A DNA stretch of 64,000 nt from the NCBI RefSeq assembly GCF_000241055.1, contig NZ_CM001398.1, positions 186,001 to 250,000 on the forward strand, in the 5' to 3' direction. Origin of the DNA: Oenococcus kitaharae DSM 17330 (GTDB lineage Bacteria; Bacillota; Bacilli; Lactobacillales; Lactobacillaceae). Shown here one piece after another: positions 53,860 through 62,835 of this stretch. Every line of letters begins with the position of its first letter. Position 1 is the stretch's first letter. The notes beneath the pieces were generated by a model that worked only from the letters and a program-made list of their open reading frames with translations, searched no databases and was not told where the DNA came from. A program made the position numbers and the translations under genes.

Positions 53860-54795
53860 ATGAAAGTAGTTGTACCTAAAAATTTATCACAAGCAGGGAA
53901 AGATTATTTGTTAACACATCATTTCGATCTGATTACAGTACCAGACGATCGACAGGAAACCATTTTAAAATACGGTCAAGACGCAAATGGCATTATTCTA
54001 ATGACCGACCCTTTTGATAATGAGACGTTAAAACAATTTCCTAATTTGAAAATTATTGCTCGCCATGGTGTGGGATTCGATAATGTTGATCCAACATTTG
54101 CAGCCAAACAAGGTGTTGTTGTCACAATCACACCGACAGCAAATGCAGCAACCGTGGCCGAAACGACTTTAGCTGAAATTTTTGATCTATCGAAAAACTT
54201 AACACGCGTTTCACATGAAATGCGCCTGGGAAACTTCGCCTACAAGACCACTCATATGGGTTTTGATTTAAATGGTAAGACACTTGGCGTCATGGGGTAT
54301 GGCCGAATCGGCCGAATCGTTGCCCAAAAAGCTGAAGCCCTAGGGATGAAGGTCTTAATTTTTGATCCGTTTATTAAGGACAGCCAAGTCGGAAAGCTAG
54401 TTGACCGAGACAGCTTAATCAGTCAAGCTGATATTATTACACTTCATTTGGTTGTCAATGAACAAACTACGCATTCGTTTGGAAAGCGCGAATTCAGTCT
54501 CATGAAAAAGACGGCTTCCTTGGTTAATTTGGGTCGCGGGGCTCTAATTGATGAAACAGCGCTTATAAAGGCCTTAGCCGAGCATCAAATCCGTGCCGCA
54601 GCCTTAGATGTGTTTGATGCAGAACCGTTGCCGTTAAGCAGTGCGTTTTATCAACTCGATAACGTACTGTTAACACCGCATATTGCTTCTAATACGAAAG
54701 AATGCATGGAAAGAATGGCTGTTGATTCAGCAAGTGAAGTTGTACGTGTTCTGTCTGGTAAAAAAGCCAAATGGGCCGTGAATCAAGTGGAATGA
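53860..54795 (+). CDS. D-isomer-specific 2-hydroxyacid dehydrogenase (SerA/glyoxylate reductase-like)
   Basis: A 311-residue NAD-dependent dehydrogenase. RHGVGFDNVDP lines the substrate pocket; cofactor motif is VMGYGRIGRIVA; catalytic Arg in NLGRGAL, Glu in DVFDAEP, His in LLTPHIAS. It is the last gene of the sugar-acid operon, with AAAGGAGAAA before the ATG. Without an ACT domain it is unlikely to be biosynthetic SerA; it may reduce a 2-keto sugar acid. Confidence 0.88.
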   Translation: MKVVVPKNLSQAGKDYLLTHHFDLITVPDDRQETILKYGQDANGIILMTDPFDNETLKQFPNLKIIARHGVGFDNVDPTFAAKQGVVVTITPTANAATVAETTLAEIFDLSKNLTRVSHEMRLGNFAYKTTHMGFDLNGKTLGVMGYGRIGRIVAQKAEALGMKVLIFDPFIKDSQVGKLVDRDSLISQADIITLHLVVNEQTTHSFGKREFSLMKKTASLVNLGRGALIDETALIKALAEHQIRAAALDVFDAEPLPLSSAFYQLDNVLLTPHIASNTKECMERMAVDSASEVVRVLSGKKAKWAVNQVE

Positions 54796-54811
54796 GAATA
54801 TATAGTTAACT

Positions 54812-54842
54812 AAAAAACTACCATTTACTATGGTAGTTTTTT
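54812..54842. terminator. Bidirectional terminator between sugar-acid operon and nucleoside hydrolase
   Basis: AAAAAACTACCAT pairs with ATGGTAGTTTTTT around TTACT. A and U runs on both sides suit both converging units. Confidence 0.88.
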
Positions 54843-54888
54843 AACAAAAATATGTGAATTATAGATTTAACCAAGATTATCTGGCACA

Positions 54889-55830
54889 CTAATAGATTTT
54901 TTTACCTAATTCATCAATTAATTGGAAGAAACGGTCGTGATCTACCTTGGTAACAAGGGTGATCGGCCGACCATCGGCTGTTTCAAAAGTCCGGCCGTCT
55001 GACGGGCTGCTGACTGAAACATCACTCAAAACTTCTTTAGTTTCGGCCACGTCATGATAACCGCTGTATAGGGTCGTCAGCACATCCCACATGAAATAAG
55101 TCGAATTTGTCTCAAAGTGGTCTAGGGGTGGTACTAACGCATAACCCTGACCGATCAAATCCAAAATCGGATACTTGCGCTGTGATGCCCAGTGACGACG
55201 AATATCACGCGTCAATGGGACCTGGCGCGTACTTTCCAGCCCAACCATATGAATCTTGATGGACGAATCCCAGACATCTTTAACGGCCTGCGGATCCCAG
55301 TAAGCGTTCCATTCGATTGTGCCATCTTGCTCAGGTTCGGCTACGTTGCCCTTGTTGTCTAAAGTACCGCCCATCCAATAAAGCTCGTCAATTTTATCCG
55401 TAATCGTCGGATCAATTTTTAAAGCACGAGCCAGATCACTCAAAGGCCCAGTCATGACCAAAGTGGTTTTGCCTGTCTGAGCCTGCAGTTTGTCAATTAA
55501 ATCCAGATGCGCCGCTTTATCAGCGACAGCTGTCTGAATATGGCCGCTTTCGTTTAACAGTGGAAAGGCATCAAAAGAAAATGCATCCATGCGCCATTCT
55601 TTAGGAAAAGGATGAACAGCACGCGAGTCAGATGCTGCCGGCTGAATTTGCAGACCATGGCCAAAACGGTCAATCAGCTTTCTCGTTGCCGACAAGGCCG
55701 GTTCCAAATAAGAATCAGCACCCATGACGCCCACGCCGGTCAGGTTAATATCCTCCATTTGCATCAGCAAAAGCAGCGAAACTAAATCATCGACACCACC
55801 ATCATGACTAAAGTACACATTTTTCTTCAT
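54889..55830 (-). CDS. Nucleoside hydrolase (IunH/RihB family)
   Basis: A 313-residue nucleoside hydrolase splitting N-ribosides to base and ribose. The Ca site region is SHDGGVDDLVSLLL, a variant of DTDPGIDDA. TGPLSDLARAL and HMVGLESTRQVPLT are family patterns. In the C-terminal motif the usual H-D is W-D (FMWDVL), so the His used as acid by inosine-preferring enzymes is missing. Substrate is therefore uncertain. AGGAGGAG precedes the ATG. Confidence 0.88.
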   Translation of the reverse strand: MKKNVYFSHDGGVDDLVSLLLLMQMEDINLTGVGVMGADSYLEPALSATRKLIDRFGHGLQIQPAASDSRAVHPFPKEWRMDAFSFDAFPLLNESGHIQTAVADKAAHLDLIDKLQAQTGKTTLVMTGPLSDLARALKIDPTITDKIDELYWMGGTLDNKGNVAEPEQDGTIEWNAYWDPQAVKDVWDSSIKIHMVGLESTRQVPLTRDIRRHWASQRKYPILDLIGQGYALVPPLDHFETNSTYFMWDVLTTLYSGYHDVAETKEVLSDVSVSSPSDGRTFETADGRPITLVTKVDHDRFFQLIDELGKKIY

Positions 55831-55868
55831 TAGTAATTTTCTCCTCCTAAAAAGATTAACAAATTCGT

Positions 55869-56579
55869 TCAGCTAAATTGTAAAGAACGTGCCAGCTGCA
55901 CCGCTCGACGTGCTAACAATTGCTGAGCATCGATCACGCGGTCCGATTCATAGGCTTCGCGCTGCTGAGCCACCGATAACTCTGTACAGGCTAAAATCAC
56001 ACAATCACACTTTTCATCGATGAGCATGTGCTCAATCAAGGCGTGGAAACGTACCCGGTTCACTTGGTCGGCTTCTTTAACATCCTTGTAAATGACATCC
56101 ATGACTTTCTGCTGCCAAACAGGGTCGGGCAAGATTGTCTGATAGCCCAATGCAGCAATATGCGGTTGGTAAATAGCTGCATCAATCGTACCGGAAGTCG
56201 CTAATAAGCCAACACGCAAATTCTTAGAAGAAAATTGTTTACAAGCGGCCGCAGCTAAACTGGGCATATCTAAAATCGGCATGTGTGCGGCTTTTTGCAA
56301 CTGGGGCAGAAAATAATGTGCCGTATTGCAGGTAATCAAAATAAAATCGGGAGAAAGCTGGTTCATTTGCTGGACATCTTCGATTAAAAAAGGCAGTGGA
56401 TTTTTTTTAGAACGACCCAAAATATAGGCTGTGCGGTCTGGTATGGCTGCGTGATTAAAAACAATGTAATTCAAATAATCTTGGTCTTTTTGTGCCCTAG
56501 CCAATTGATTAATGCTGTCAATAAATGCCTCAGTCGCACGCGTACCCATGCCGCCTAAAATACCGAAAAAATTTTTCAT
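55869..56579 (-). CDS. Aspartate/glutamate racemase family protein
   Basis: A 236-residue racemase of the RacX/aspartate racemase family. The start is FGILGGMGTRATEAF. The two catalytic Cys are in ITCNTAHYF and ILACTELSV. It makes a D-amino acid or amino-acid derivative. It lies 38 bp upstream of the nucleoside hydrolase on the same strand. Confidence 0.9.
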   Translation of the reverse strand: MKNFFGILGGMGTRATEAFIDSINQLARAQKDQDYLNYIVFNHAAIPDRTAYILGRSKKNPLPFLIEDVQQMNQLSPDFILITCNTAHYFLPQLQKAAHMPILDMPSLAAAACKQFSSKNLRVGLLATSGTIDAAIYQPHIAALGYQTILPDPVWQQKVMDVIYKDVKEADQVNRVRFHALIEHMLIDEKCDCVILACTELSVAQQREAYESDRVIDAQQLLARRAVQLARSLQFS

Positions 56580-56686
56580 GCCATACCTCGCAAATCTATT
56601 TAACGAGAATATACACTAAAGCTCTTTGAATATTGACGAGCATGTCATAAATCTTAACAGCAAAAGGAATCTTAGCGGCTCAAAGG

Positions 56687-57046
56687 TCATGCAGAATATC
56701 CGCCTGTTGTTTGCTGCGCAAGCCGCCAAACAACAATATCTGAAATTAATTGATAATCGATTGGCTGGTCAAAAGGCAGCTGAATCGTACCCTTGGAAGT
56801 TTTATAATTTTTCAGCCGGTCGGCAAAAACCGCGGGAGCTCGACCGCCCGGGTATATGCCAATGTGATTTTTAAAGGCCGCAAAATGAATCAAGTTCGTC
56901 CCTTGCCAAAAAGTCGGCATGCCATAAGAAATTTTTTCGGTGGCGTCTGGTGCCGCAGCTCTAATTGTTTGACGGATTTTCTGAAGAACCGGTTGTAAAG
57001 ACTCCGCCTGTGCAGCTATATAATCATCAATATTGCTAGTTGCCAT
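56687..57046 (-). CDS. DUF1801 (YdhG-like) family protein
   Basis: A 119-residue DUF1801 protein: IDDYIAAQAESLQPVLQKIR, ISYGMPTFWQ, HIGIYPGG. Some members are described as frataxin-like iron chaperones; most are uncharacterised. ATG 57046 follows AGAGGAT; the longer frame from 57163 is rejected. Single gene. Confidence 0.85.
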   Translation of the reverse strand: MATSNIDDYIAAQAESLQPVLQKIRQTIRAAAPDATEKISYGMPTFWQGTNLIHFAAFKNHIGIYPGGRAPAVFADRLKNYKTSKGTIQLPFDQPIDYQLISDIVVWRLAQQTTGGYSA

Positions 57047-57293
57047 ATGATTATCCTCTAGGAAAATTTTTAAATACATTCGGTTCATATCATTACAGTT
57101 CTTGATACTCTTTTTGCCTATCAGATGCCGATAACAAGGGCTAAAAAGTCTCAAGACAAGCATATTGTAACCTTATTTTCACTCGCTTTGGCTTGTCCTG
57201 TATCTCCCTGGCAGGCAACTATATCAGCTTAGAGAATATGTTATTATTATCACATACTGTTGAAGCGGACTCATCCAGAAACAGTATTGCAAA

Positions 57294-57307
57294 TATAAGC
57301 GTTTTCA
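57294..57307 (+). promoter_or_regulatory. cre-like site upstream of SDR gene
   Basis: TATAAGCGTTTTCA differs from a canonical cre at one position and lies 46 bp before ATG 57353. The 306-bp gap 57047-57352 otherwise shows no gene and no convincing promoter. Confidence 0.55.
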
Positions 57308-57352
57308 ATAAACGCAGCATTGTCCGCAATCTTCTCATTGGAGAGAATGACT

Positions 57353-58093
57353 ATGAAATTAAAAGAAAAGGTGGCTATTGTCACCGGCGGTACATCAGGT
57401 ATCGGAGAAGCTTCAGCGATATTGTTCGCTGCTGAGGGCGCAAAAGTGGTCGTTGCTGGCCGTAATCAGGAAAACGGCCGTGCGGTCGTTCAACATATCA
57501 AAGATCAAGGCGGCGAAGCCGTTTTTGTTCAAGCCGATATGTTAAATACCGATGACATTGATAAGCTGTTGAACACCACAATTGAGGCATACGGCAAAAT
57601 CGACATTTTATTCAACAATGCAGGTATTTCAGTGGCCAAACCGCTTGAGGAAATGACCTACGAAGAGTTTGACGATGTCATGGATACTAATCTGAAAGCA
57701 CCTTTTCAGATGTGCAAACAAGCGATGCCTTATTTGATGAAAACCAAAGGTACGATTCTTAATACAAGCTCCATCGCGGGCCTCTCGACAAATTCAAATA
57801 GTTATGCCTATAGTGCTTCAAAAAGTGCCTTGATTTCTCTAACCAAGGTCCTGGCGCGCGATTACGCTGCAAAAGGTGTTCGCGTTAATGCCATCTGCCC
57901 GGGCATTACCGAAACACCGATCTTAAATACCGTTAATGGCGAACAGATGTCATACCTGGAGGCTATCATTCCAATGCAAAGAGTTGGACAGCCGATAGAA
58001 ATTGCCAAGCCTGCATTATTCTTGGTCTCTGATGATGCATCATATATCACTGGTTCGACTTTAGTTGTTGACGGCGGTATCACATTAGTCTGA
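57353..58093 (+). CDS. SDR oxidoreductase (FabG/glucose-dehydrogenase-like)
   Basis: A 246-residue classical SDR: TGGTSGIGEASA, NNAGISVAKPLEEM, catalytic Ser in LNTSSIAG, YSASKSA, and ending TGSTLVVDGGITLV. ATG 57353 is 9 nt after GGAGAG; ATG 57347 is too close. Substrate unknown. Not in a fatty-acid cluster, so FabG function is unlikely. Confidence 0.88.
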   Translation: MKLKEKVAIVTGGTSGIGEASAILFAAEGAKVVVAGRNQENGRAVVQHIKDQGGEAVFVQADMLNTDDIDKLLNTTIEAYGKIDILFNNAGISVAKPLEEMTYEEFDDVMDTNLKAPFQMCKQAMPYLMKTKGTILNTSSIAGLSTNSNSYAYSASKSALISLTKVLARDYAAKGVRVNAICPGITETPILNTVNGEQMSYLEAIIPMQRVGQPIEIAKPALFLVSDDASYITGSTLVVDGGITLV

Positions 58094-58110
58094 CAATCGA
58101 ATTGACTACT

Positions 58111-58155
58111 AAAAACCTTCCAAATCTGGGAATTTGCCTGACGAGGAAGGTTTTT
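58111..58155. terminator. Bidirectional terminator between SDR and VOC genes
   Basis: AAAAACCTTCC pairs with GGAAGGTTTTT over a 23-nt loop. It suits both converging genes. Confidence 0.75.
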
Positions 58156-58174
58156 TATACAAATTTGAAAAATT

Positions 58175-58663
58175 TTATTCTTCTTTTTCTTGAATATTCC
58201 CAACAATCTGATATGACTGGTCCGTGTATTGCATGATCTCAATTCTATTTCCTTCTGGATCGTGAATCCACATTTGCCAAGTATGCGAATTACCAATACT
58301 AGGTCCAGAATCGATGGCAATATCTTTATTGATGAGCTTCTCTTTAGTCTGCTGAATATCGTCAACCAGCAAGCTGAAGTGCGAATAACCAACATATTCA
58401 TTAAAATGCGTATGTGGTTTCTGTTCATCGAAGGCTGGGAAAAACTCAACAAATTGGCCAGGTGCTAATTCAAAATAAATAATTGCAATGCCTTGTGGAT
58501 CTTTTTGTGCCCTTTCGTAAAAAGGATGGCCTTTTTGATCTCGATAGACACTGTTTCTAACCAGCATCTTAATATTTCCCTCAAGCTTATCTACGTAAAA
58601 TTCGCGGATCGTCTCGATGTCCTTTGCGTAAAACGACACATGCATTAACGATGTGAATAACAT
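58175..58663 (-). CDS. VOC superfamily (glyoxalase-like) protein
   Basis: A 162-residue VOC protein: HVSFYAKDIETIREFYVDKL at the N-terminus, YVGYSHFSLLVDDIQQTK in the middle and WQMWIHDPEGNRIEIMQYT at the end. His and Glu metal ligand positions are present. It is last in the minus-strand set that begins with the fructose PTS. GAGGAAAA precedes the ATG. Specific activity unknown. Confidence 0.88.
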   Translation of the reverse strand: MLFTSLMHVSFYAKDIETIREFYVDKLEGNIKMLVRNSVYRDQKGHPFYERAQKDPQGIAIIYFELAPGQFVEFFPAFDEQKPHTHFNEYVGYSHFSLLVDDIQQTKEKLINKDIAIDSGPSIGNSHTWQMWIHDPEGNRIEIMQYTDQSYQIVGNIQEKEE

Positions 58664-58732
58664 ATTTTTTCCTCACTATTTTCTAATTTTTCAACTTGCA
58701 TTTGTCAAACTTTGCCAATACACGACACCGGA

Positions 58733-59575
58733 TCACGATCGAATAAAGCAATTATTAATAAATTTTCTAATTGGGATGTTGTAAACTTCATGATCATAAA
58801 AGTCGATACCGTGGGTGCCGTTTGGGACAAAATTCAAAATTATTGGGACACCATTCCGCGTCAAAGTATCTGCAAAGCGCTGTGAAAACGCCGGTGGTAC
58901 AAAACTATCTTTTTCTCCATGCAATAGATAAAAAGGCGGCTGTGTACCATCAATGTCGGATAGAGGATCATAAGATTGCAAAAGTTTGAGAAGCTTGTCC
59001 TCGTTATCTTCACCAAAAGATAATTGGTCAGCACTTTGGTCGCCTATCTTCATCAATTGTCCTGTATTGATCTGTACTTGATGAAATTCATAAAGGTTAA
59101 TTGGTGCATAAAAACTAACCACACCTACAATTCGATAAAAAGCCGATAAATGTCTTTGAATACCAATTTGACTGGCCAATAAGCCGCCGTGAGTCTCTCC
59201 CCAAAGCACTATTCTTTGAGTATCTATGTGCCAGTCTAGGCTGTGTTGACTCAAAAAATTAATTGCATCAACGCAATCTTCTAAGTTTTCCGGATAAACC
59301 ACCTCGTCATTCAAACGGTAATTAAGGCTCACAACCGCATAGCCATCTTGTAATACATTTAAAATTTCACTCAAATGATGTGTCTTATCACTTTTGATAA
59401 AACCACCACCATGGATAAAAATTACAATCGGATATTTATCCTTTTTAATTGACGGCAGGTATAAGTCTAATTTATTTCTTTTGGAGTCATTCTTATATGA
59501 AATATCAGAAACAAGCCTACCATCACCTTGTAAATCATATTTGCCTTCCGTGAAATTGTACTGTTTAAATATCAA
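58733..59575 (-). CDS. Alpha/beta hydrolase (HSL/BD-FAE-like) with Thr in nucleophile position
   Basis: A 280-residue alpha/beta hydrolase. Oxyanion motif HGGG (residues 55-58), acid in GEKDSFVPP, and His in NGTHGIDFYDH are present. The nucleophile elbow GxSxG reads G126-E-T128-H-G130, with Thr for Ser. The codon is ACT in an otherwise normal frame. It may be inactive, changed, or a non-hydrolytic binding protein. The start is TTG 59575 after AGGAGGG. Fourth type of gene in the PTS-Gfo/Idh group. Confidence 0.85.
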   Translation of the reverse strand: MIFKQYNFTEGKYDLQGDGRLVSDISYKNDSKRNKLDLYLPSIKKDKYPIVIFIHGGGFIKSDKTHHLSEILNVLQDGYAVVSLNYRLNDEVVYPENLEDCVDAINFLSQHSLDWHIDTQRIVLWGETHGGLLASQIGIQRHLSAFYRIVGVVSFYAPINLYEFHQVQINTGQLMKIGDQSADQLSFGEDNEDKLLKLLQSYDPLSDIDGTQPPFYLLHGEKDSFVPPAFSQRFADTLTRNGVPIILNFVPNGTHGIDFYDHEVYNIPIRKFINNCFIRS

Positions 59576-59601
59576 CTAAAAATCCCTCCTGCTATGAGAT
59601 A

Positions 59602-60597
59602 TTAATCTTGATCATCTGCTGTAAATCTGATTCCCGCGTCCTGACGAGCCGTTTCTAGAACTTTCATAACATTCAGAGTGACATTTAAATTTGCAGCAGC
59701 TAATGTATCATTTTTTTCGTTAATTATTTTGAAGATCTGAATAAATTCATTTTCCATGGCATCATCATAATGATTCAAATTGATAGTTTGTGTTGGTTGA
59801 CCAATTTGTGTCAAGCTAACATTCTCAACCTGAGAAGGAATCGACTCTACATCAATGTGTCCCTTAGTTCCTTGGACGGTCATGAACGGTGAACTTTCAG
59901 AATCTTTAGCGGCACTGCAAACAGCTTGGAATCCTTTGTAAGTTAAGACAAGAATCCCCGATGTGTCAATACCGTTAAATCCTTTATTTGGATAGTAGTG
60001 AACACTTTGTGGTTCGCCAAAGAGGGCAACTACAAAGTAAACATTGTAAACATTGATGTCATAAAGCGATCCGCCGGACAATGTTGGATCAAAGACCGGC
60101 AAAACATGCCTTTTTAAATATTCATTGTATCTTCGCGAATATTGCGAATAATTACACATAACCAGTTTAATATCTCCGAGTTGCGGCATCCTTCGCTGAA
60201 TCTCTTTAAAATTTTCGGTGTAGGTTAATCGATTAGCGCCAAATAATAGGCGTTGATGATCTTCAGCTGTTTTAGCGAGATCTGCGGCCTCTTTGTAAGT
60301 TGATGTAAAAGCTTTTTCACTAATAACCTGCTTGTTTGCTAAGAGTGCTTTCTTTGCAAAACCATAATGTGCACTATTGATCACACCTATATACACCACA
60401 TTGAAGCTGGTATCACTTAGAAAGTCATCAATGTTGTCATAAATAGTATTGATTTTATACTTTTTCTGGATCAAAGCAGCCGATGTTTGATCAACACTTC
60501 GAAAATACATCGCGGTGCATTGCACATTTTCTAATCGGGAAAAAATATCTAAAGCTGCTTGCGTGATCAAACCAGAACCAATAATACCAACATTCAT
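59602..60597 (-). CDS. Gfo/Idh/MocA family oxidoreductase
   Basis: A 331-residue NAD(P)-dependent sugar or polyol dehydrogenase. Rossmann motif VGIIGSGLITQAALDIF; ISEKAFTSTYKEA holds the conserved EKP-like Lys (Pro replaced by Ala); LSGGSLYDINVYNVYF is the typical GG..D...Y segment. It lies 89 nt after PTS IIB with GGAGG before its ATG, and probably acts on the PTS-imported sugar. Confidence 0.9.
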   Translation of the reverse strand: MNVGIIGSGLITQAALDIFSRLENVQCTAMYFRSVDQTSAALIQKKYKINTIYDNIDDFLSDTSFNVVYIGVINSAHYGFAKKALLANKQVISEKAFTSTYKEAADLAKTAEDHQRLLFGANRLTYTENFKEIQRRMPQLGDIKLVMCNYSQYSRRYNEYLKRHVLPVFDPTLSGGSLYDINVYNVYFVVALFGEPQSVHYYPNKGFNGIDTSGILVLTYKGFQAVCSAAKDSESSPFMTVQGTKGHIDVESIPSQVENVSLTQIGQPTQTINLNHYDDAMENEFIQIFKIINEKNDTLAAANLNVTLNVMKVLETARQDAGIRFTADDQD

Positions 60598-60686
60598 TTA
60601 AAGCCTCCTCAATACGATGCCGATAGTTATGCGACTCCCAATATGCACTGCAAGGCCAGCAAACGGGGTGATACATGAAAATTTAG

Positions 60687-60992
60687 TCATATTTTTTCCT
60701 CGATTGCTTCAATAATTTTAGGAGCAGATTTAATCATTGCAGTCGAACTAACATTGAATATCTTCAAAGAATTAAATCTTTCCCTTTCTCGAATCGGAAT
60801 GTCATTGGTTAAAACAACAGCTGCTGCTCCTTTGATATCATCAGGACCAATTCTGTTTTCAATGCCCAAGGCTCCTTGTGTCTCAACTTTGATTGCCACT
60901 CCAGCATTTTTAGCGGCTTTTTCGATCGCTTCCGCAGCCATAAAGGTGTGTGCTACACCAGCCGGACAAGATGTTACTGCTAATATTTTCAT
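60687..60992 (-). CDS. PTS fructose-class IIB component
   Basis: A 101-residue cytosolic IIB of the fructose family. The phosphorylated Cys is in AVTSCPAGVAHTFMAAEAIE. It takes phosphate from IIA. It overlaps IIA by 4 nt (ATGA). Confidence 0.95.
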   Translation of the reverse strand: MKILAVTSCPAGVAHTFMAAEAIEKAAKNAGVAIKVETQGALGIENRIGPDDIKGAAAVVLTNDIPIRERERFNSLKIFNVSSTAMIKSAPKIIEAIEEKI

Positions 60993-61438
60993 TTTAAGAT
61001 GCCTCCAGTGGCTTCAGAAAGTAAAGCCAATAATTCTACAGGATCATTAATTTTAAAAAGTTTTTCTTTAAAATCGTCATAAATTAATTTTCTAGCCAAT
61101 TGAGACAATATTTTGAGGTGCAAGTTTGCTGAACTATTACTGACAGCAATCTGGAAAACAATACGAACTGGTTCTTGATCTCCCCATGGAATTGGTTTTT
61201 GCAATCTTACAAAGGCCAATCCAGCTTCCTTGACAGCCGATGTTTTAGCATGTGGCAAACCAATACCATCTCCGAGATTTGTCGAAAGTTCCGTCTCACG
61301 ATCTAAGACCGCCTGAATATAAGCTTCTTGATCGTTTAATTTATTGCTGTCCCAAAACAGTTGAGCAACATTCCGAATCACCTCTTCTTTACTGTGATAA
61401 TTTGCATCAAGTTTAATCAATTTTTCATCAATCAACAT
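60989..61438 (-). CDS. PTS fructose/mannitol-class IIA component
   Basis: A 149-residue IIA. The active His is in GDGIGLPHAKTSAV. Separate A, B and C proteins are less usual than the fused FruA. It lies 19 nt after IIC. Confidence 0.95.
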   Translation of the reverse strand: MLIDEKLIKLDANYHSKEEVIRNVAQLFWDSNKLNDQEAYIQAVLDRETELSTNLGDGIGLPHAKTSAVKEAGLAFVRLQKPIPWGDQEPVRIVFQIAVSNSSANLHLKILSQLARKLIYDDFKEKLFKINDPVELLALLSEATGGILK

Positions 61439-61457
61439 ATTCGATATTCATTCCTCA

Positions 61458-62567
61458 TCAAAGATTCAAATCGAATTCTTCGCCTTCTTGCGTTACTTTT
61501 ACATCTTGATCGGTCGTGTCATCTAACTTTGTCCGTTGATGTTTAGTTAAAATAATAAAGAGGGTTCCTACTAAGGTACCAATCAGCACAGCAAGTGCGT
61601 ATAGCCAAACATTTGTTGTTCCTGGAAAAGTCGGAATACCACCCCAGTTGACCATTGTTCCGGCACCCAACAATATGGTAGAAATAGCTCCTGCAGTCGC
61701 ACCAACGATACATCCTGCATATACCTTGGCATCGGAAAGAGCCAATGGAATAGAGCCCTCTGTAATACCAAAAGCTCCCAAGAAGAGCGCTGCTCGTCCA
61801 ACTTCTTTTTCTTCAGTTGTAAATATCTTTGGGCGAACTAATGTCACTAAAGCGCAAACTAAAGGTGGTACAACTGTCGCGGTGACAGTTGTTAACAGCA
61901 GCCTTTGTGCAATCATAATTGGTAGACCAGTTTTAGGATCAATGGTTGCTAGCATAGATAAACAAACTGCGCTCAACGCTTTAGAACCAAAAAGACCCAA
62001 ATCAAAGGAACCGATAATGCCAAAAGCGATGCCTATCAAAATTAGGTTGCTCGTTCCTAATCCGGATACAAAAGTAGTAAGCCAGTGGATAAAAGCTACC
62101 ACCCACCCAGTCACCGCAAAATTCATAATCATAGCGCCCGATAAGGCTGCAATACACGGAATGACAATGATACTGACTAATGCAGAAAAATTCTTAGGTA
62201 CTTTGATTTTTTTCAAAAACATAATCACAATGCCGCAGAACAGTCCAGCAAATACGCCACCTAAAAACCCAGCACCGCTATCCTGTGCTAATTGCCCAAC
62301 AATAAAACCTGGCGCAATAGCTGCCTTATCGGCAATGGAAAAACCAATATATGCAGCAATCACAGGAGCCATTAAGTTCAGTCCTGTCTTTCCCAGTGTG
62401 AACAAAAAAGCCGGAAAACTGCCCAAATCCTTATATACAGTCGGCCCACCAAAAGCAACACCAAGACCAGTCATAATACCACCAACTACGACTACGGGAA
62501 TTAAGTAAGAAACTCCCGCTAAGAGGTGCTTTCTCAAGTGCTGGAAAACATCAATAAAATCATGCAT
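61458..62567 (-). CDS. PTS fructose-class IIC component
   Basis: A 369-residue membrane permease with about ten helices. LLAGVSYLIPVVVVGGIMTG at the N-terminus and FGITEGSIPLALSD in the C-half are fructose-IIC patterns. ATG 62567 follows AGGAGATGATAAG; the longer frame from 62639 is rejected. Substrate may be fructose or a related ketose or polyol. Confidence 0.94.
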   Translation of the reverse strand: MHDFIDVFQHLRKHLLAGVSYLIPVVVVGGIMTGLGVAFGGPTVYKDLGSFPAFLFTLGKTGLNLMAPVIAAYIGFSIADKAAIAPGFIVGQLAQDSGAGFLGGVFAGLFCGIVIMFLKKIKVPKNFSALVSIIVIPCIAALSGAMIMNFAVTGWVVAFIHWLTTFVSGLGTSNLILIGIAFGIIGSFDLGLFGSKALSAVCLSMLATIDPKTGLPIMIAQRLLLTTVTATVVPPLVCALVTLVRPKIFTTEEKEVGRAALFLGAFGITEGSIPLALSDAKVYAGCIVGATAGAISTILLGAGTMVNWGGIPTFPGTTNVWLYALAVLIGTLVGTLFIILTKHQRTKLDDTTDQDVKVTQEGEEFDLNL

Positions 62568-62645
62568 CTTATCATCTCCTGTCCTTTTAAGACAATCGCG
62601 CAATCCAATCGTTCGAAGTTCGCAATTGATCACCTTCACAAACTC

Positions 62646-62674
62646 ATTACAGCAGATAATTATCTCAATGTAAA
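62646..62674 (-). promoter_or_regulatory. Promoter of fructose-class PTS operon
   Basis: TTTACA (62669-62674), 17-bp spacer, TGTAAT (62646-62651). The -35 lies inside the cre. Confidence 0.7.
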
Positions 62675-62682
62675 CGCTTTCA
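62669..62682 (-). promoter_or_regulatory. cre site (CcpA) at fructose-class PTS promoter
   Basis: TGAAAGCGTTTACA on the minus strand (TGTAAACGCTTTCA on plus), a consensus cre. The 268-bp gap 62568-62835 also serves the divergent RpiR gene. Confidence 0.85.
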
Positions 62683-62835
62683 TTTTACTTTGTAAATTTG
62701 TTCCGTAAACGCGTATTTTACAGCTCATTATTTGAACATTGTGCCAAACATGACCAAATACGATATTTACTTTTAGATATTTTTAGTTCAAAGTACAAAA
62801 AGAAATACCTTGATTTTTGAAGCAAAGGAGTAAAC

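Noticed and set aside
56626-57163. Plus-strand frames at 56.6-57.0 kb and long DUF1801 start
   Set aside because: Shadows of the DUF1801 gene; ATG 57046 has the ribosome site.
57862-58452. 196-aa minus-strand frame
   Set aside because: It crosses a strong two-way terminator and overlaps two well-supported genes.
62526-62639. N-terminal extension of PTS IIC from 62639
   Set aside because: A good Shine-Dalgarno supports ATG 62567, and the extension is not IIC-like.
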